Shown in pieces: positions 9,301-17,050 of a DNA stretch of 41,881 bases. Under the pieces are notes generated by a model. The model saw only the letters and a program-made list of their open reading frames with translations, had not been told where the DNA came from and did not search any database. Position 1 is the first letter of the stretch; every line of letters starts with the position of its first letter. Position numbers and translations under genes: made by a program. Origin of the DNA: Micromonospora arborensis (GTDB lineage Bacteria > Actinomycetota > Actinomycetes > Mycobacteriales > Micromonosporaceae); contig NZ_PYBV01000047.1 of the NCBI RefSeq assembly GCF_003205615.1, positions 1-41,881 on the forward strand. The letters are read 5' to 3'.

Positions 9301-10322
9301 ACCACGCGATGCGCGACCAGATCGGCACCCGGCTCGAACTTCGCCTCGGCGACCCGGTCGACTCCACCATCGACCTGCGGATGGCCGCCACCGTGCCGCA
9401 GATTCCCGGCCGTGGCCTCACCGCCGACAAGCTGCACTTCCTGGCAGCGCTGCCGCGGATCGACGGCGTCGCCGACCCGGACAGTCTCACCGACGGGGTA
9501 CGCGCGCTGGCGGCGATGGTCGGCGACTTCTGGACCGGCCCAGCGGCACCACCGGTGCGTACGCTGCCCGCGCTACTGCCGGCCGAGTCGCTGCCCGAGC
9601 CGCACGGCGACGTACGGATCGCCCTGGGTTTGGACGAGGCCGGGATGCAGCCGGTCTGGCACGACTTCGCCGACCTGCCGCACCTGACCGTGCTCGGCGA
9701 CAGCGAGAGCGGAAAGACGAATCTGCTGCGCCACCTCGCCCAGTCGGTGACGAGCCGGTACACCCCGGAGGAGGCGAGGATCCTGATCGTCGACTACCGC
9801 CGGCAACTGTTCGACTCCGTTCCGGAGGCCTACCGCCTGGGGTACTCCGTCTCCGTCGACTCCACCAAGCAGACCATCGCGGACGCGGTCGCCGGTCTCG
9901 GGCCCCGGATGCCCGGCTCCGACGTGACCCCGGAACAGCTCCGACGTCGGGACTGGTGGACCGGCCCCCGGCTGTTCATCCTGATCGACGACTACGACCT
10001 GCTCGCCGGCCACGACAACCCGCTGCTGCCGCTGGTGCCCTACCTGTCGCAGGGTGCGGACATCGGCTTCCACCTGGTCCTGACCCGCGGCGCGGCCAAC
10101 GTCATGCGGATGTCGATGGACCCGCTGATCCGCCGGCTCCAGGAGACCAACAGCCCTGACGTGGCGCTCTCCTGCCCGCCCAGCGAAGGTCCGTTGCTCG
10201 GCAACACCAAGGCGCGCCACCTACCACCCGGTCGGGCTTTGCTCTGCACCCGCCGAGGCGCCAGGCTCATCCAGACCGCCTGGCGGGAGCCGGCGGCGGC
10301 AGCGGCGGAACAGCCCGCATGA
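6336..10322 (+). CDS. eccC: Type VII secretion motor ATPase EccC (three FtsK/SpoIIIE domains)
   Basis: EccC is the ATPase that recognises WXG100 substrates and drives ESX export. I place the start at TTG 6336, since GGAAGG lies 7 bases upstream and the protein then begins MSTVLFRRP, as EccC proteins do; the frame is open back to 6288. The 1328 residues have two membrane helices (about 40-59 and 66-87) and three ATPase domains. Walker A motifs are G481-ATGSGKS, G838-GPRSGKS and G1121-DSESGKT. Walker B of domain 1 is complete (VVVD594-E595), but domain 2 has D948-G949 and domain 3 D1218-D1219 in place of Asp-Glu. Only domain 1 therefore looks fully catalytic, as known for actinobacterial EccC. 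The gene diverges from eccD and is single-chain, not split into EccCa and EccCb. Confidence 0.97.
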   Translation: MSTVLFRRPARRSGPEMPSGEISLQEPPVLPEPQGGGMRQAMMVLPMALMSGVMVLMFINRSGGAFTWIILGLMAVAMLGMVLAQFAVGGVERKAKLGGDRRDYLRYLAQNRKRVRQHVLRQREATGWQHPDPRSLWSLAMTSRRWERRPTHPDFLEVRVGTGDQRLAVRITPMQTKPIEDLEPLAAKSLRRFIRAYTTIQEQPIALFLRGFAQIRLAGEKTQTRPVVRALIAQLVTFHAPEEVRLVLCVADDGLAAWEWTKWLPHLQHPTNQDAAGAARLVAATVEQVEQLLGESFTTRPRYETGATPSRDEPFVVVLRDGGRLGNGSRMATAGYRNTVLIDLDDPTPAAGKGALCLEVDGDNLLMVRQDRVGNEVRNRFAAPDRIGSAHTTVLARLLSPYRLGVVTETAADNLKSDFDLSAMLSIPDLRHIDLDRLWAPRPVAQRLRVPIGINAEGTPVELDLKESALGGMGPHGMLIGATGSGKSELLRTLVLALATTHSSETLNFVLVDFKGGATFLGLDRLPHTSAVITNLADEAALVGRMQDALHGELVRRQELLRQAGGFSSVLEYERARLQGAVLDPLPTLCVVVDEFSELLAAHRDFMDLFVMIGRLGRSLAVHLLLASQRVDDGRIGQLESHLSYRIGLRTFSAMESRSVIGVPDAYELPPAPGNGYLRTDVSTLIRFKAGYVSGPYRSTTNRVRQEVVQQQVVPYSLEHVPHRQPEPTEPADTPEVEEGETGPSAAPSVLHTVVEQLIDHGPPAHQVWLPPLAATPTLDQLLPSLVPDPDHGLTAAGWPGNGRLATPVGFVDKPFEQVRDLLIADLSSVGGHVGIAGGPRSGKSTLLRTLISSLALTHSPYEVQFYCLDFGGGGLAAMADMPHIGSVASRLDTDRVGRTIAEVTSLISQRERRFGDLGVDGMPTYRQMRADGRITDDPLGDVFLVVDGWFTLRQEFEALESAVRQIAAQGLNLGIHLMLTASRWSEVHHAMRDQIGTRLELRLGDPVDSTIDLRMAATVPQIPGRGLTADKLHFLAALPRIDGVADPDSLTDGVRALAAMVGDFWTGPAAPPVRTLPALLPAESLPEPHGDVRIALGLDEAGMQPVWHDFADLPHLTVLGDSESGKTNLLRHLAQSVTSRYTPEEARILIVDYRRQLFDSVPEAYRLGYSVSVDSTKQTIADAVAGLGPRMPGSDVTPEQLRRRDWWTGPRLFILIDDYDLLAGHDNPLLPLVPYLSQGADIGFHLVLTRGAANVMRMSMDPLIRRLQETNSPDVALSCPPSEGPLLGNTKARHLPPGRALLCTRRGARLIQTAWREPAAAAAEQPA

Positions 10323-10323
10323 T

Positions 10324-10363
10324 GCGGCATTGGGGCCGGACGTACGTCCGGCCCCAATGCCGC
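10324..10363. terminator. 40-bp perfect palindrome, bidirectional terminator
   Basis: Positions 10324-10343 are the exact reverse complement of 10344-10363, with no spacer. It starts 2 bases after the eccC stop and ends 41 bases before the mycosin stop on the opposite strand. Transcripts from either side would form a stem of up to 20 bp, so it probably ends both. There is no T-tract, which is common in actinomycetes. Confidence 0.85.
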
Positions 10364-10404
10364 CCGACCAGCGGGCCTGAACTGTCGGTAGAGCGCCGCG
10401 GCGC

Positions 10405-11646
10405 TCAGGGGCGCCAGCGGCGGCGCCGACCCCATCTGACCGTCACCATCAGCAGGTACGCGGCAACGGCCACGCCGACCGTGCCGGTGGCCGCCCAAGC
10501 GGCGATCCCCTTCGCCGGGTCGGTCGGTGCCGGGGCCCGCATCGGGACGAACGCGGCCTGCTCCATCGGCTGGGGCGTCTCGTCGAGGTCGAGCACGGTC
10601 ATCGCGCTGTACAGGTCGAGAGTGCCGTACCCGACCTCGGGTGTGGGCCACTTCCCGAGTGGGTGTTCGGCGGTCAACTCCAGCCGACGTCGCACCTCGG
10701 CCTCGGAAAGCTGCGGGTAGTAGGCGCGCACCAGCGCGGCGGCACCGGCCGCGTACGCCGCCGCCACCCCCGGGCCGCCGACCGTGTAGTGGCCGGCCCC
10801 CCTGGGCGCGACGGTGACCGCACCGGCGGCCGGGGCGAGCAGGTCCACTCCGGAAGCTTCCACGGACTTCTCAGTCGGTACGCCCTTCATGTCGATCCCG
10901 CCGACCGCGAGGACGTTCGGGTCGGAGGCCGGGTACCACGGCGGAGGATTCTGCCCGACCACCGAGGGCTTCGCATCGGAGACGGAGGCGACCAGCACGA
11001 TGTCCCGGGCGAGGGCCGCACGTACCGCCGACCGCAGATCCGCGTCCGGCGTGGGGGTGCCGACGCCGAGCAGGACGACGTCCGCTCCGGCCGCAGTCGC
11101 CGACCGGATCCCGTCGGCGATCGCTCCCGGCGCAATCTCGCCCTTGCGGTCCACGATCCGGATGGGCAGGACGGACACACCGGGGGCGACCCCGACGAAC
11201 ACGCTTCCGGTGACCGGTCGCGCCGCCACGATGCCGGCCAGCGCGGTCCCCCGACCGAGGCAGTCCTGATCGGCCCGGCCGCCGCCGACCACGTCGGTGC
11301 CGCGCTGGACCGCCCCGGTCAGCCCGGTGGCCGCAGCGCTGACCCCGGTGTCGACCACCGCGACCACGACGCCGTTTCCCCTGCTCAACGGCCAGACGTC
11401 GGCCGGGGCCATCCGGCCGACCGCCCACGGTGTGGTCTTGGCCGCGACCGGTGACTCGCCCACACAGGCGCCGTTGCTGACCTGCGGCAGATCGGGTGGC
11501 TGCGGCTCCGGCGCGTACCGGGCCATCCCGGCCTCGTGCGCCGCACCGAACGCGCCTGCGCTGGCCCAGGCCGGCTGCGCCGGCAGCGCGCCGCCACCAC
11601 CGATCAGCAATAGTGCCGCGACGGTCACCCGCACCTTCGCCCTCAC
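10405..11646 (-). CDS. mycP: Mycosin-like subtilase of the ESX locus, predicted catalytically dead
   Basis: Mycosins are membrane-anchored subtilases that associate with and stabilise the ESX complex. I place the start at GTG 11646, with GGAGG 9 bases upstream and a signal peptide directly after it (hydrophobic 7-22, cleavage near 28); the open frame extends to 11748. The 413 residues have the mycosin layout: signal, S8 fold, and a C-terminal membrane helix (about 380-400) with an Arg-rich tail. The Asp motif VAVVD99TG is intact. The His motif GHGT reads G131-R132-G-T. The Ser motif GTSFAAP reads G291-P-G293-V-A-A, and the usual oxyanion AAGN reads VASVSD (219-224). Three of four catalytic elements are gone, while the fold and both ends are intact, so a structural role is likely. 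Confidence 0.92.
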   Translation of the reverse strand: MRAKVRVTVAALLLIGGGGALPAQPAWASAGAFGAAHEAGMARYAPEPQPPDLPQVSNGACVGESPVAAKTTPWAVGRMAPADVWPLSRGNGVVVAVVDTGVSAAATGLTGAVQRGTDVVGGGRADQDCLGRGTALAGIVAARPVTGSVFVGVAPGVSVLPIRIVDRKGEIAPGAIADGIRSATAAGADVVLLGVGTPTPDADLRSAVRAALARDIVLVASVSDAKPSVVGQNPPPWYPASDPNVLAVGGIDMKGVPTEKSVEASGVDLLAPAAGAVTVAPRGAGHYTVGGPGVAAAYAAGAAALVRAYYPQLSEAEVRRRLELTAEHPLGKWPTPEVGYGTLDLYSAMTVLDLDETPQPMEQAAFVPMRAPAPTDPAKGIAAWAATGTVGVAVAAYLLMVTVRWGRRRRWRP

Positions 11647-11800
11647 CGGTGCCCACCTCCGCTTTCCTGACACACCCCGACTCGCCGCATCCCCGACCCA
11701 CACAGCGACACTCGTCCCGACGACGCTGGCGACCGTCCTCCGGTTCAAATTCGGCGCCGGAAAGTGGCGCTCCGCCCGGTGCGGGCGCCGTCGTCAACCG

Positions 11801-13234
11801 CTACTCGGTCACCAACATCGACCAGCGGCCCCGCAGCACCTCGCCGACCAGCACCGGCACCACCCGGTGCCGGGTACGGGCAGCCAGTCCCCGTGCGGCG
11901 GCCAACTCGGCACCCCGCAGCCCCCCGCTGAACAGCACTCCTGGTTCGCCCAGGAGCGCGATGTCGTGGTCGTCGACCGGGTACGCCTCCAGCCGCCGAT
12001 AGCCGGACGGCAGGTCGGCGCCGAGCGCGTCCCCGACGACGGTCACCACCACTCCGGCCTTGCTGAGCTGCTCCGCGAAGGCCAGGGCCTCCCGGCGGGC
12101 GGCCGTTGGCGTACCGGTGACGGTGAAGATGCCAGGTGCGGCGCCGAGGTCGACGAAGAACCGCCACTCGTCCTGCCGGCCAAGCACCACCGGCATCGTC
12201 GCCGCCGGGAGCGGCTCGTCCCCGAGCCAGGCGTACGGGGTTCCGGAGGTTTCGGAGTTCATCCCGAGGAGTCGTACGTTGAGCCGGTCCGGCAGATCTC
12301 CGGCCAGCGGTCGGAGGTCCACCACCACCCGGCCTGACGTGTCCAACGTCGGTCGTCCGGGTGTCACCGGACCGCTCTCCGCCGGGCTACTGGGTGCCGG
12401 CTCGGCCGCACCCGACGCCGGAGCATCCGGTGCCGAAGCGTCTGACGCCGGAGCGTCTGACGCCGAAGCGGCCGGCGCCGAAGCGGCCGGTGCCGAAGCG
12501 GCCGGTGCCGGATGGGCCGGCCGGGCCGCAGGCTCGACGGCCGTCCCGGCCGGTACCACCGGCTCGCGCTCTACTGGAGTCGCCCGCCCGGCCCCATCCA
12601 CCGGCGCGGCGGTGTTCCGCGACCGGCGACCGCCGCGGAGCAGCCGCAGCACCAGCGCGATCACCAGCGCCATCACCAGCAGGCCGGCAGCGCCGATCAG
12701 GTAGGGAGTGGCCCCGCCGCCCGTCGATCCGGCTCCGCTGTCGTCGGCGGAGCGGTCCGGTTCAGCCGGGGACTGTGACGGCAGCGGGCCGATGCTGACG
12801 CCCGGCCCGCTCGCGTCGGGTGGCAGTTGGAGAATCCAGCCCGGCTGCAACGCTGACAACGGATCAGCGAGTTGCCCGCCGTCGGGCTGGCGACGGTCCC
12901 GGTTGAGGTCGAACAACTCCCGGAACCGGTTGCCGTCGCCGAGTGTCTGCGCCGCGATCTGGTACAGGTACTCGCGCACACCGTTCTGGGGCTGCCCGAC
13001 CACGTAATACCGTGGCACTCCGGGGCTGACCGCCGGGCCGGTCACGCTCGGAGTGGGCGTCGGTGCCGGCGCGGCAACTGCCGCCGAGGGTACGAGCATC
13101 GGCCCGGCCAGCGGGACGATGCCGAGTAACAACAGAACGAACCCGGACAGCACCCGACGCCTGACGGTGCCGGGCCGCGACCCCCTCCGGCCCCACTCGC
13201 CCCGAGAAGGCCGGGTCATGACCCCGCTGCCCAT
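11801..13234 (-). CDS. Membrane-anchored protein with LysM-like domain, upstream of mycosin
   Basis: The ATG at 13234 has AAGGA 10 bases upstream and directly precedes a signal peptide (hydrophobic 30-48, cleavage near 55), so the longer open frame to 13492 is set aside. The 477 residues contain a LysM-like segment (about 75-138, YYVVGQPQNGVREYLYQIA to WILQLPPD), a membrane helix (about 177-198), an Ala/Pro/Ser-rich repeat region (about 240-275) and a C-terminal domain of unknown type (about 290-477) that would be cytoplasmic. LysM domains bind peptidoglycan, so the protein could tie the ESX complex to the cell wall. It lies 154 bases upstream of the mycosin gene on the same strand. The link to secretion is inferred from position. 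Confidence 0.82.
   Translation of the reverse strand: MGSGVMTRPSRGEWGRRGSRPGTVRRRVLSGFVLLLLGIVPLAGPMLVPSAAVAAPAPTPTPSVTGPAVSPGVPRYYVVGQPQNGVREYLYQIAAQTLGDGNRFRELFDLNRDRRQPDGGQLADPLSALQPGWILQLPPDASGPGVSIGPLPSQSPAEPDRSADDSGAGSTGGGATPYLIGAAGLLVMALVIALVLRLLRGGRRSRNTAAPVDGAGRATPVEREPVVPAGTAVEPAARPAHPAPAASAPAASAPAASASDAPASDASAPDAPASGAAEPAPSSPAESGPVTPGRPTLDTSGRVVVDLRPLAGDLPDRLNVRLLGMNSETSGTPYAWLGDEPLPAATMPVVLGRQDEWRFFVDLGAAPGIFTVTGTPTAARREALAFAEQLSKAGVVVTVVGDALGADLPSGYRRLEAYPVDDHDIALLGEPGVLFSGGLRGAELAAARGLAARTRHRVVPVLVGEVLRGRWSMLVTE
12408..12512. repeat. Seven tandem 15-bp units coding an Ala-rich pentad array
   Basis: Seven consecutive 15-bp units (type GCGGCCGGTGCCGAA) run without a gap inside the LysM-like gene. 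On the minus strand they encode five-residue blocks such as S-A-P-A-A and S-D-A-P-A. The unit length keeps the frame, so copy-number changes would alter linker length only. Confidence 0.8.
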
Positions 13235-13442
13235 TTCCGCACCATCCTTCGCTGATCCACACCGCCAGTGGTCCGCCCAGACCGTACGCGAGCCGATCCG
13301 AGCACCGCCCTTCGGTTCGTCCCCGTACGGTTCCGCCGGCGATACGGATGGGTCAGCCGGGAACCGCCCGCTCGCAACGTGCGGATGGTCAGTCGGGCTG
13401 CGGTAGCCTCGTCCCGGCCTCGTCAGCCGCGTGGAGGTGGGT

Positions 13443-13805
13443 GTGGACGTCTCGTACAGCCTGGTCGGCATCCTCGACGAGGATGGCGCCACCGTCCACT
13501 ACCGGCGGGTCGAGCTGCCCCTCGACCCCGACACCACGGTCGCGGTCGTGCGGGCCATGTTCCGTCGAATGTTCACCGTCGACCCGACCACCCTTGACCG
13601 GTACCGCCTGCCCGACAATCCGTCACCTGACCCCCATCACCCGCACCACAGGATCCCGCCGCGGGTCCAGGCCGACCTGCGCGCCGTCGTCCCCGCCGAG
13701 CAGGACAAGTGGCTCTACCTGGTGAACCCCTACACCAACCAGTTCCACGTCTTCGAAGCCGACACCGACCGCGCCTGGCAACACCACGGCACCCACGACC
13801 TCTGA
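13443..13805 (+). CDS. Small soluble protein of unknown function next to the ESX locus
   Basis: The frame opens at 13431, but GGAGG at 13433-13437 best serves the GTG at 13443 (5-base spacing), giving 120 residues that begin MDVSYSLVGILDEDG. It is acidic to neutral, without signal peptide or membrane helix. It has a hydrophobic N-terminal strand region, a central His/Pro-rich loop (PHHPHH) and an ending YLVNPYTNQFHVFEAD that looks like beta-strand. I do not recognise the family. It diverges from the LysM-like gene and converges with the SWIM gene, so it may belong to neither operon. Confidence 0.75.
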   Translation: MDVSYSLVGILDEDGATVHYRRVELPLDPDTTVAVVRAMFRRMFTVDPTTLDRYRLPDNPSPDPHHPHHRIPPRVQADLRAVVPAEQDKWLYLVNPYTNQFHVFEADTDRAWQHHGTHDL

Positions 13806-13819
13806 GCCGACCGCGGCTC
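13804..13819. terminator. Short hairpin between convergent genes
   Basis: GAGCCG at 13804-13809 pairs with CGGCTC at 13814-13819 across a 4-base loop, overlapping the stop of the 120-residue gene and 7 bases from the end of the SWIM gene. It is small and could be a weak bidirectional terminator. Confidence 0.35.
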
Positions 13820-13826
13820 CCACTGC

Positions 13827-15845
13827 TCAACACAGCTCGGCCGCCAGGCTGAGCCGCAGGTAGGCGTCGACCCATGCGCGGGCCACCTCTTCCCCCCGAT
13901 CGGGGCCCAACCTCCCGGCGAACCGCTCCACCGCGTCGCCGATCCGGGGCAGGCCAACGGTCGAGAGCGTGTGGGCTGAGCCGCGCAGCCGATCGGTGAA
14001 GGTCGTGGGCAGGTGCGCGAACCCCCGATGAGCCACCTCGGCGAGCAGCGCGAGTTGCTCCCGTACGGTGTCCGCCAGCGCGTCGGACCCGCTCGACTCG
14101 ATCTCCTCGACGGCCGCGCCGCTGTGCGCTGGTGCGAGGTCGGGCACGACCAGCCGACCGTCGACGGCGAACGCGAACGGGTCGACCAGAAGCTCACCAC
14201 CAGTGCGGCGTACCGCGCCACTGACGTACCGCACCGGGCCGTGCGCACCACGCAGTGTCGCCGCGATCGTGTCCAACCGGCCGGGCGTCACCGCCGCGTG
14301 GGTAGCGGTGATCGTGGCGGTGTTACCCGCCTGGTCCGCCACCACCGCGTCGAGCCGCTGCTGTCCGGGCGAGTAGCGCAGCGACCGGATCTCGGCGATC
14401 TGGACGGCGCGCACCAGCTCCGCCTCCACCCGGGGACGCACCACCGCCGGGGGCAGTGCGGTGAGTTCCGCGGAGAGGACGGCGAGATTGGTCACCGTCA
14501 CGGCCCGGGGGAGGCTGCCCCACAGGCCCGGCGAGGGGCCGACCGTGGTCTGCGCGACCCGGCTGGTCGCCAACCGGATGGTCCGGTTGGCGCTGCGGAT
14601 CGCTGACTCGGTCACCACGACCCCGTTGCCGAGGGCGCCGAGGGTGGCACCGCCGACGCGCCGATTGGCCAGTGTCGGTCCGTCGACAGCTCCGGTCCAG
14701 GCCCGGCGCAGCACCAGGACGGTCGCGCTGTCGGCGTGCGCGAAGAAGACCTCGGCCACCCGTTCGTCGCCGATCGCGCGGACACGGCAGCCGAGGCTGT
14801 CCAGTCGGACCCGACGCAGGGGCGTTTCGGCCGGCTCCTCGGTGCCGAGCACCCGACTGCGTGGGCTGGCCCCAGCATTGGCCACGGCCCGGTGCCGGGC
14901 GTGCAGTTCGGCGAGCAGCCCGGCCACCGCGTCCGGACGGTAGCGGGTGCTGCGGTCGTGATACGCCGCCAACTGCCCGGCGAGATCGTCGACCGCCAGC
15001 AGCGGCCACCGCAGGCCGGCCGCGTCGAGTTGGCGGCGTACGTCGGCGATGACGGCCGAGATGCCCGGGCCCAGGTGCACCGCGCCGTCGCGCAGCACAG
15101 CGTCGGCGAGTTCCAGCGCGGGTTCCAGGCCGGTGCGGCGCATCCCGGCGACGGTTACGCCGCCGACCTCGACCTGCGCCTCGGGCACACCGGGAACGGT
15201 TGCGTCGGCGACCCGGAACGCCCAGACGGCAAGAGCGATCACGTCGTCGCGCGCGCCGGCCACCACATCGGTGTGCACGAACCCGAGGTCGTGCGGTACG
15301 AGGAAGCGCACCGTCGCGGTGCTCAACTCCACCTGTGGCACCGGATCGGTGGCGCTGGCACGCCGTACCCGGGCCACGTATCCGGCGTGTTCGGCCCGCC
15401 GGGCAGCAGCGAGCAGCCGCGTGCCGATCCGGGTGGCGAGCATCTCGTCGGTGAACGAACCCGGCGACCAGTCGGCCACCGCCGCGGCAGGCTCGCCGGC
15501 GTCCTCAGCAGGCGCGGCGACGGTTGGATCGGCGTCGTCACCGGCGCGGGCGTCGCTGCCCTGCCGCTGGTAGGCGAGCACGAGCGCGACCAGGTGACGA
15601 CAGGTTCCGTTGGCGCCGCAGCTGCAGCTGCCCGCGTCGAGCCCGCCGGTGGGCAGGCTGGTGACGATGGCGTCGGCGAAACGACCGCGCACGGTGCCGT
15701 CCGGGTCCAGCTCCACCGCCGGTGGCACCTGGTCGACTTCCTTCGCCGCCCGCTTGACGAGCCCTCGGTTGGTGAGCGCGGCAAGCGCCTCCGGGGTCAG
15801 GGCCAGCAGGTCGGCGCGCGAGCGGGCAACCGCCTCCGGGCTCAT
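13827..15845 (-). CDS. SWIM zinc-finger protein (YehQ-like), last gene of the five-gene operon
   Basis: The 672-residue protein carries a SWIM zinc finger near its N-terminus: C74-x-C76-x5-C82-x-H84. SWIM domains bind zinc and mediate DNA or protein contacts. The rest (about 120-672) is a long region without recognisable enzyme motifs, and there are no membrane segments. Its ATG overlaps the stop of the VWA gene by 4 bases, so translation is coupled. It corresponds in position and domain to yehQ of the E. coli yehI-L-M-P-Q set. The function is unknown; a substrate-recognition or adaptor role in an ATPase/VWA complex is inference. Confidence 0.88.
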   Translation of the reverse strand: MSPEAVARSRADLLALTPEALAALTNRGLVKRAAKEVDQVPPAVELDPDGTVRGRFADAIVTSLPTGGLDAGSCSCGANGTCRHLVALVLAYQRQGSDARAGDDADPTVAAPAEDAGEPAAAVADWSPGSFTDEMLATRIGTRLLAAARRAEHAGYVARVRRASATDPVPQVELSTATVRFLVPHDLGFVHTDVVAGARDDVIALAVWAFRVADATVPGVPEAQVEVGGVTVAGMRRTGLEPALELADAVLRDGAVHLGPGISAVIADVRRQLDAAGLRWPLLAVDDLAGQLAAYHDRSTRYRPDAVAGLLAELHARHRAVANAGASPRSRVLGTEEPAETPLRRVRLDSLGCRVRAIGDERVAEVFFAHADSATVLVLRRAWTGAVDGPTLANRRVGGATLGALGNGVVVTESAIRSANRTIRLATSRVAQTTVGPSPGLWGSLPRAVTVTNLAVLSAELTALPPAVVRPRVEAELVRAVQIAEIRSLRYSPGQQRLDAVVADQAGNTATITATHAAVTPGRLDTIAATLRGAHGPVRYVSGAVRRTGGELLVDPFAFAVDGRLVVPDLAPAHSGAAVEEIESSGSDALADTVREQLALLAEVAHRGFAHLPTTFTDRLRGSAHTLSTVGLPRIGDAVERFAGRLGPDRGEEVARAWVDAYLRLSLAAELC

Positions 15846-17050
15846 CCGCCGACCGTCTCGGCGACGAAGTTGGCCAGCTCCCCCGGGGTCATCGCACCCA
15901 CCGACGCACCGACGTCAGCCAGCCGCTGGGCGGTCTCCCGGTCGTATGACGGGTTCGCCTGCTCGTCGAGCGCGGCCAGGCCGAGGACCCTGGTGCCCTG
16001 GGAGACCAGGTCGCGGACGACGCGCACCAACCCTGCGTCGTCACCGCCCTCGTAGAAATCCGTGATCAGTACGACGATGCAGCGGCGGGGTTGTTCGATC
16101 AGCTGGGCGGCGTAGTGCACCGCCCGGGCGATGTCGGTGCCCCCGCCGAGCTGCACCTTCATCAGCAGCTCGACCGGGTCGTCGATGTCGCTGGTCAGGT
16201 CGACGACATCGGTGTCGAAGGCCACCAGATGCGTCCGCACACCGGGCAGACCCCAGAGGCAGGCCGCGGTGACCGCGGAATGGATCACCGAGGCGGTCAT
16301 CGAACCGGACTGGTCGACCAGGAGAACGACCTGCCACTGGTCCAGGTGCCGGCGGGCCCGCGAGATGAAGTACGGCGACTCGATGAACAGTCGCCGCTCC
16401 TCGGGCCGGTAGTGGCCGAGGTTCTTCCGGATCGTCCTGGTCACGTCGAAATTGCGGGCCTGCTTGAAGCGGCTCGAGCGGCGTAGGCGCGTACCGGAGA
16501 AGGCCTGTCGCACCTCGGTGGCGAGCTTCTCCACGAGCTGCCGTACCACCGTCTCGACCAACTGCCGGGCCAGTGCCAGCACCTCGGGATTCATCAGGTG
16601 CTTAGTACGCAGCACGGCCCGCAGTAGCGCCGGGTTCGGCTCGACCCGACGCAGCACGTCCGGGTCGGTGACCACATCGAAAATCTCGTACCGTTCGACA
16701 GCGTCGCGCTGCAGCCGCTCGATGGTCTCCTTTGGAAAGAGCCGGTTGATCTCGTCAAGCCAGTCGACCGTGGCCACCTCGGACGGGCCGGCCTCGCCGG
16801 TGCGAATCTCCCGCCGATCGAGATCCTCGTCCCGGCCGTAGAGCCAGTCGAGGGCGGCATCCCGGGCTCTGGCTTCGGCGCTCATCCGCTGACCGCCGAG
16901 GCACGACGACCCCGGAGCGCCGAGGACCAGCCGCCACCGTTCCAGAGTCGGGTCCAGCGCACCGGGCGGACCACCGGAACCTGGCCCGCCTGCGTGTTCG
17001 CGGATCGGTTCGGAAGGGGTGGGCGAGGGATCCACTGCCCGGTCGGTCAC
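15842..17050 (-). CDS. VWA-domain (MIDAS) protein, CoxE/YehP-like
   Basis: The frame is open to 17446, but the GTG at 17050 overlaps the DUF5682 stop by 4 bases and gives a normal 402-residue protein; the sequence further upstream is antisense-like and Arg-rich. Residues 60-230 are a helical CoxE-type region. The VWA domain follows (about 238-400) with an intact metal site: D246-Q-S248-G-S250, T305 in GGGTD, and D331 in LITD. VWA proteins paired with MoxR ATPases bind metal-dependent ligands and work in complex assembly or metal insertion. It corresponds to E. coli YehP by position and domain. It is cytoplasmic, with no signal peptide. Confidence 0.92.
   Translation of the reverse strand: MTDRAVDPSPTPSEPIREHAGGPGSGGPPGALDPTLERWRLVLGAPGSSCLGGQRMSAEARARDAALDWLYGRDEDLDRREIRTGEAGPSEVATVDWLDEINRLFPKETIERLQRDAVERYEIFDVVTDPDVLRRVEPNPALLRAVLRTKHLMNPEVLALARQLVETVVRQLVEKLATEVRQAFSGTRLRRSSRFKQARNFDVTRTIRKNLGHYRPEERRLFIESPYFISRARRHLDQWQVVLLVDQSGSMTASVIHSAVTAACLWGLPGVRTHLVAFDTDVVDLTSDIDDPVELLMKVQLGGGTDIARAVHYAAQLIEQPRRCIVVLITDFYEGGDDAGLVRVVRDLVSQGTRVLGLAALDEQANPSYDRETAQRLADVGASVGAMTPGELANFVAETVGG

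Noticed and set aside
8280..9437. 385-codon minus-strand frame inside eccC
   Set aside because: It is antisense to the second ATPase domain of EccC and resembles no protein.
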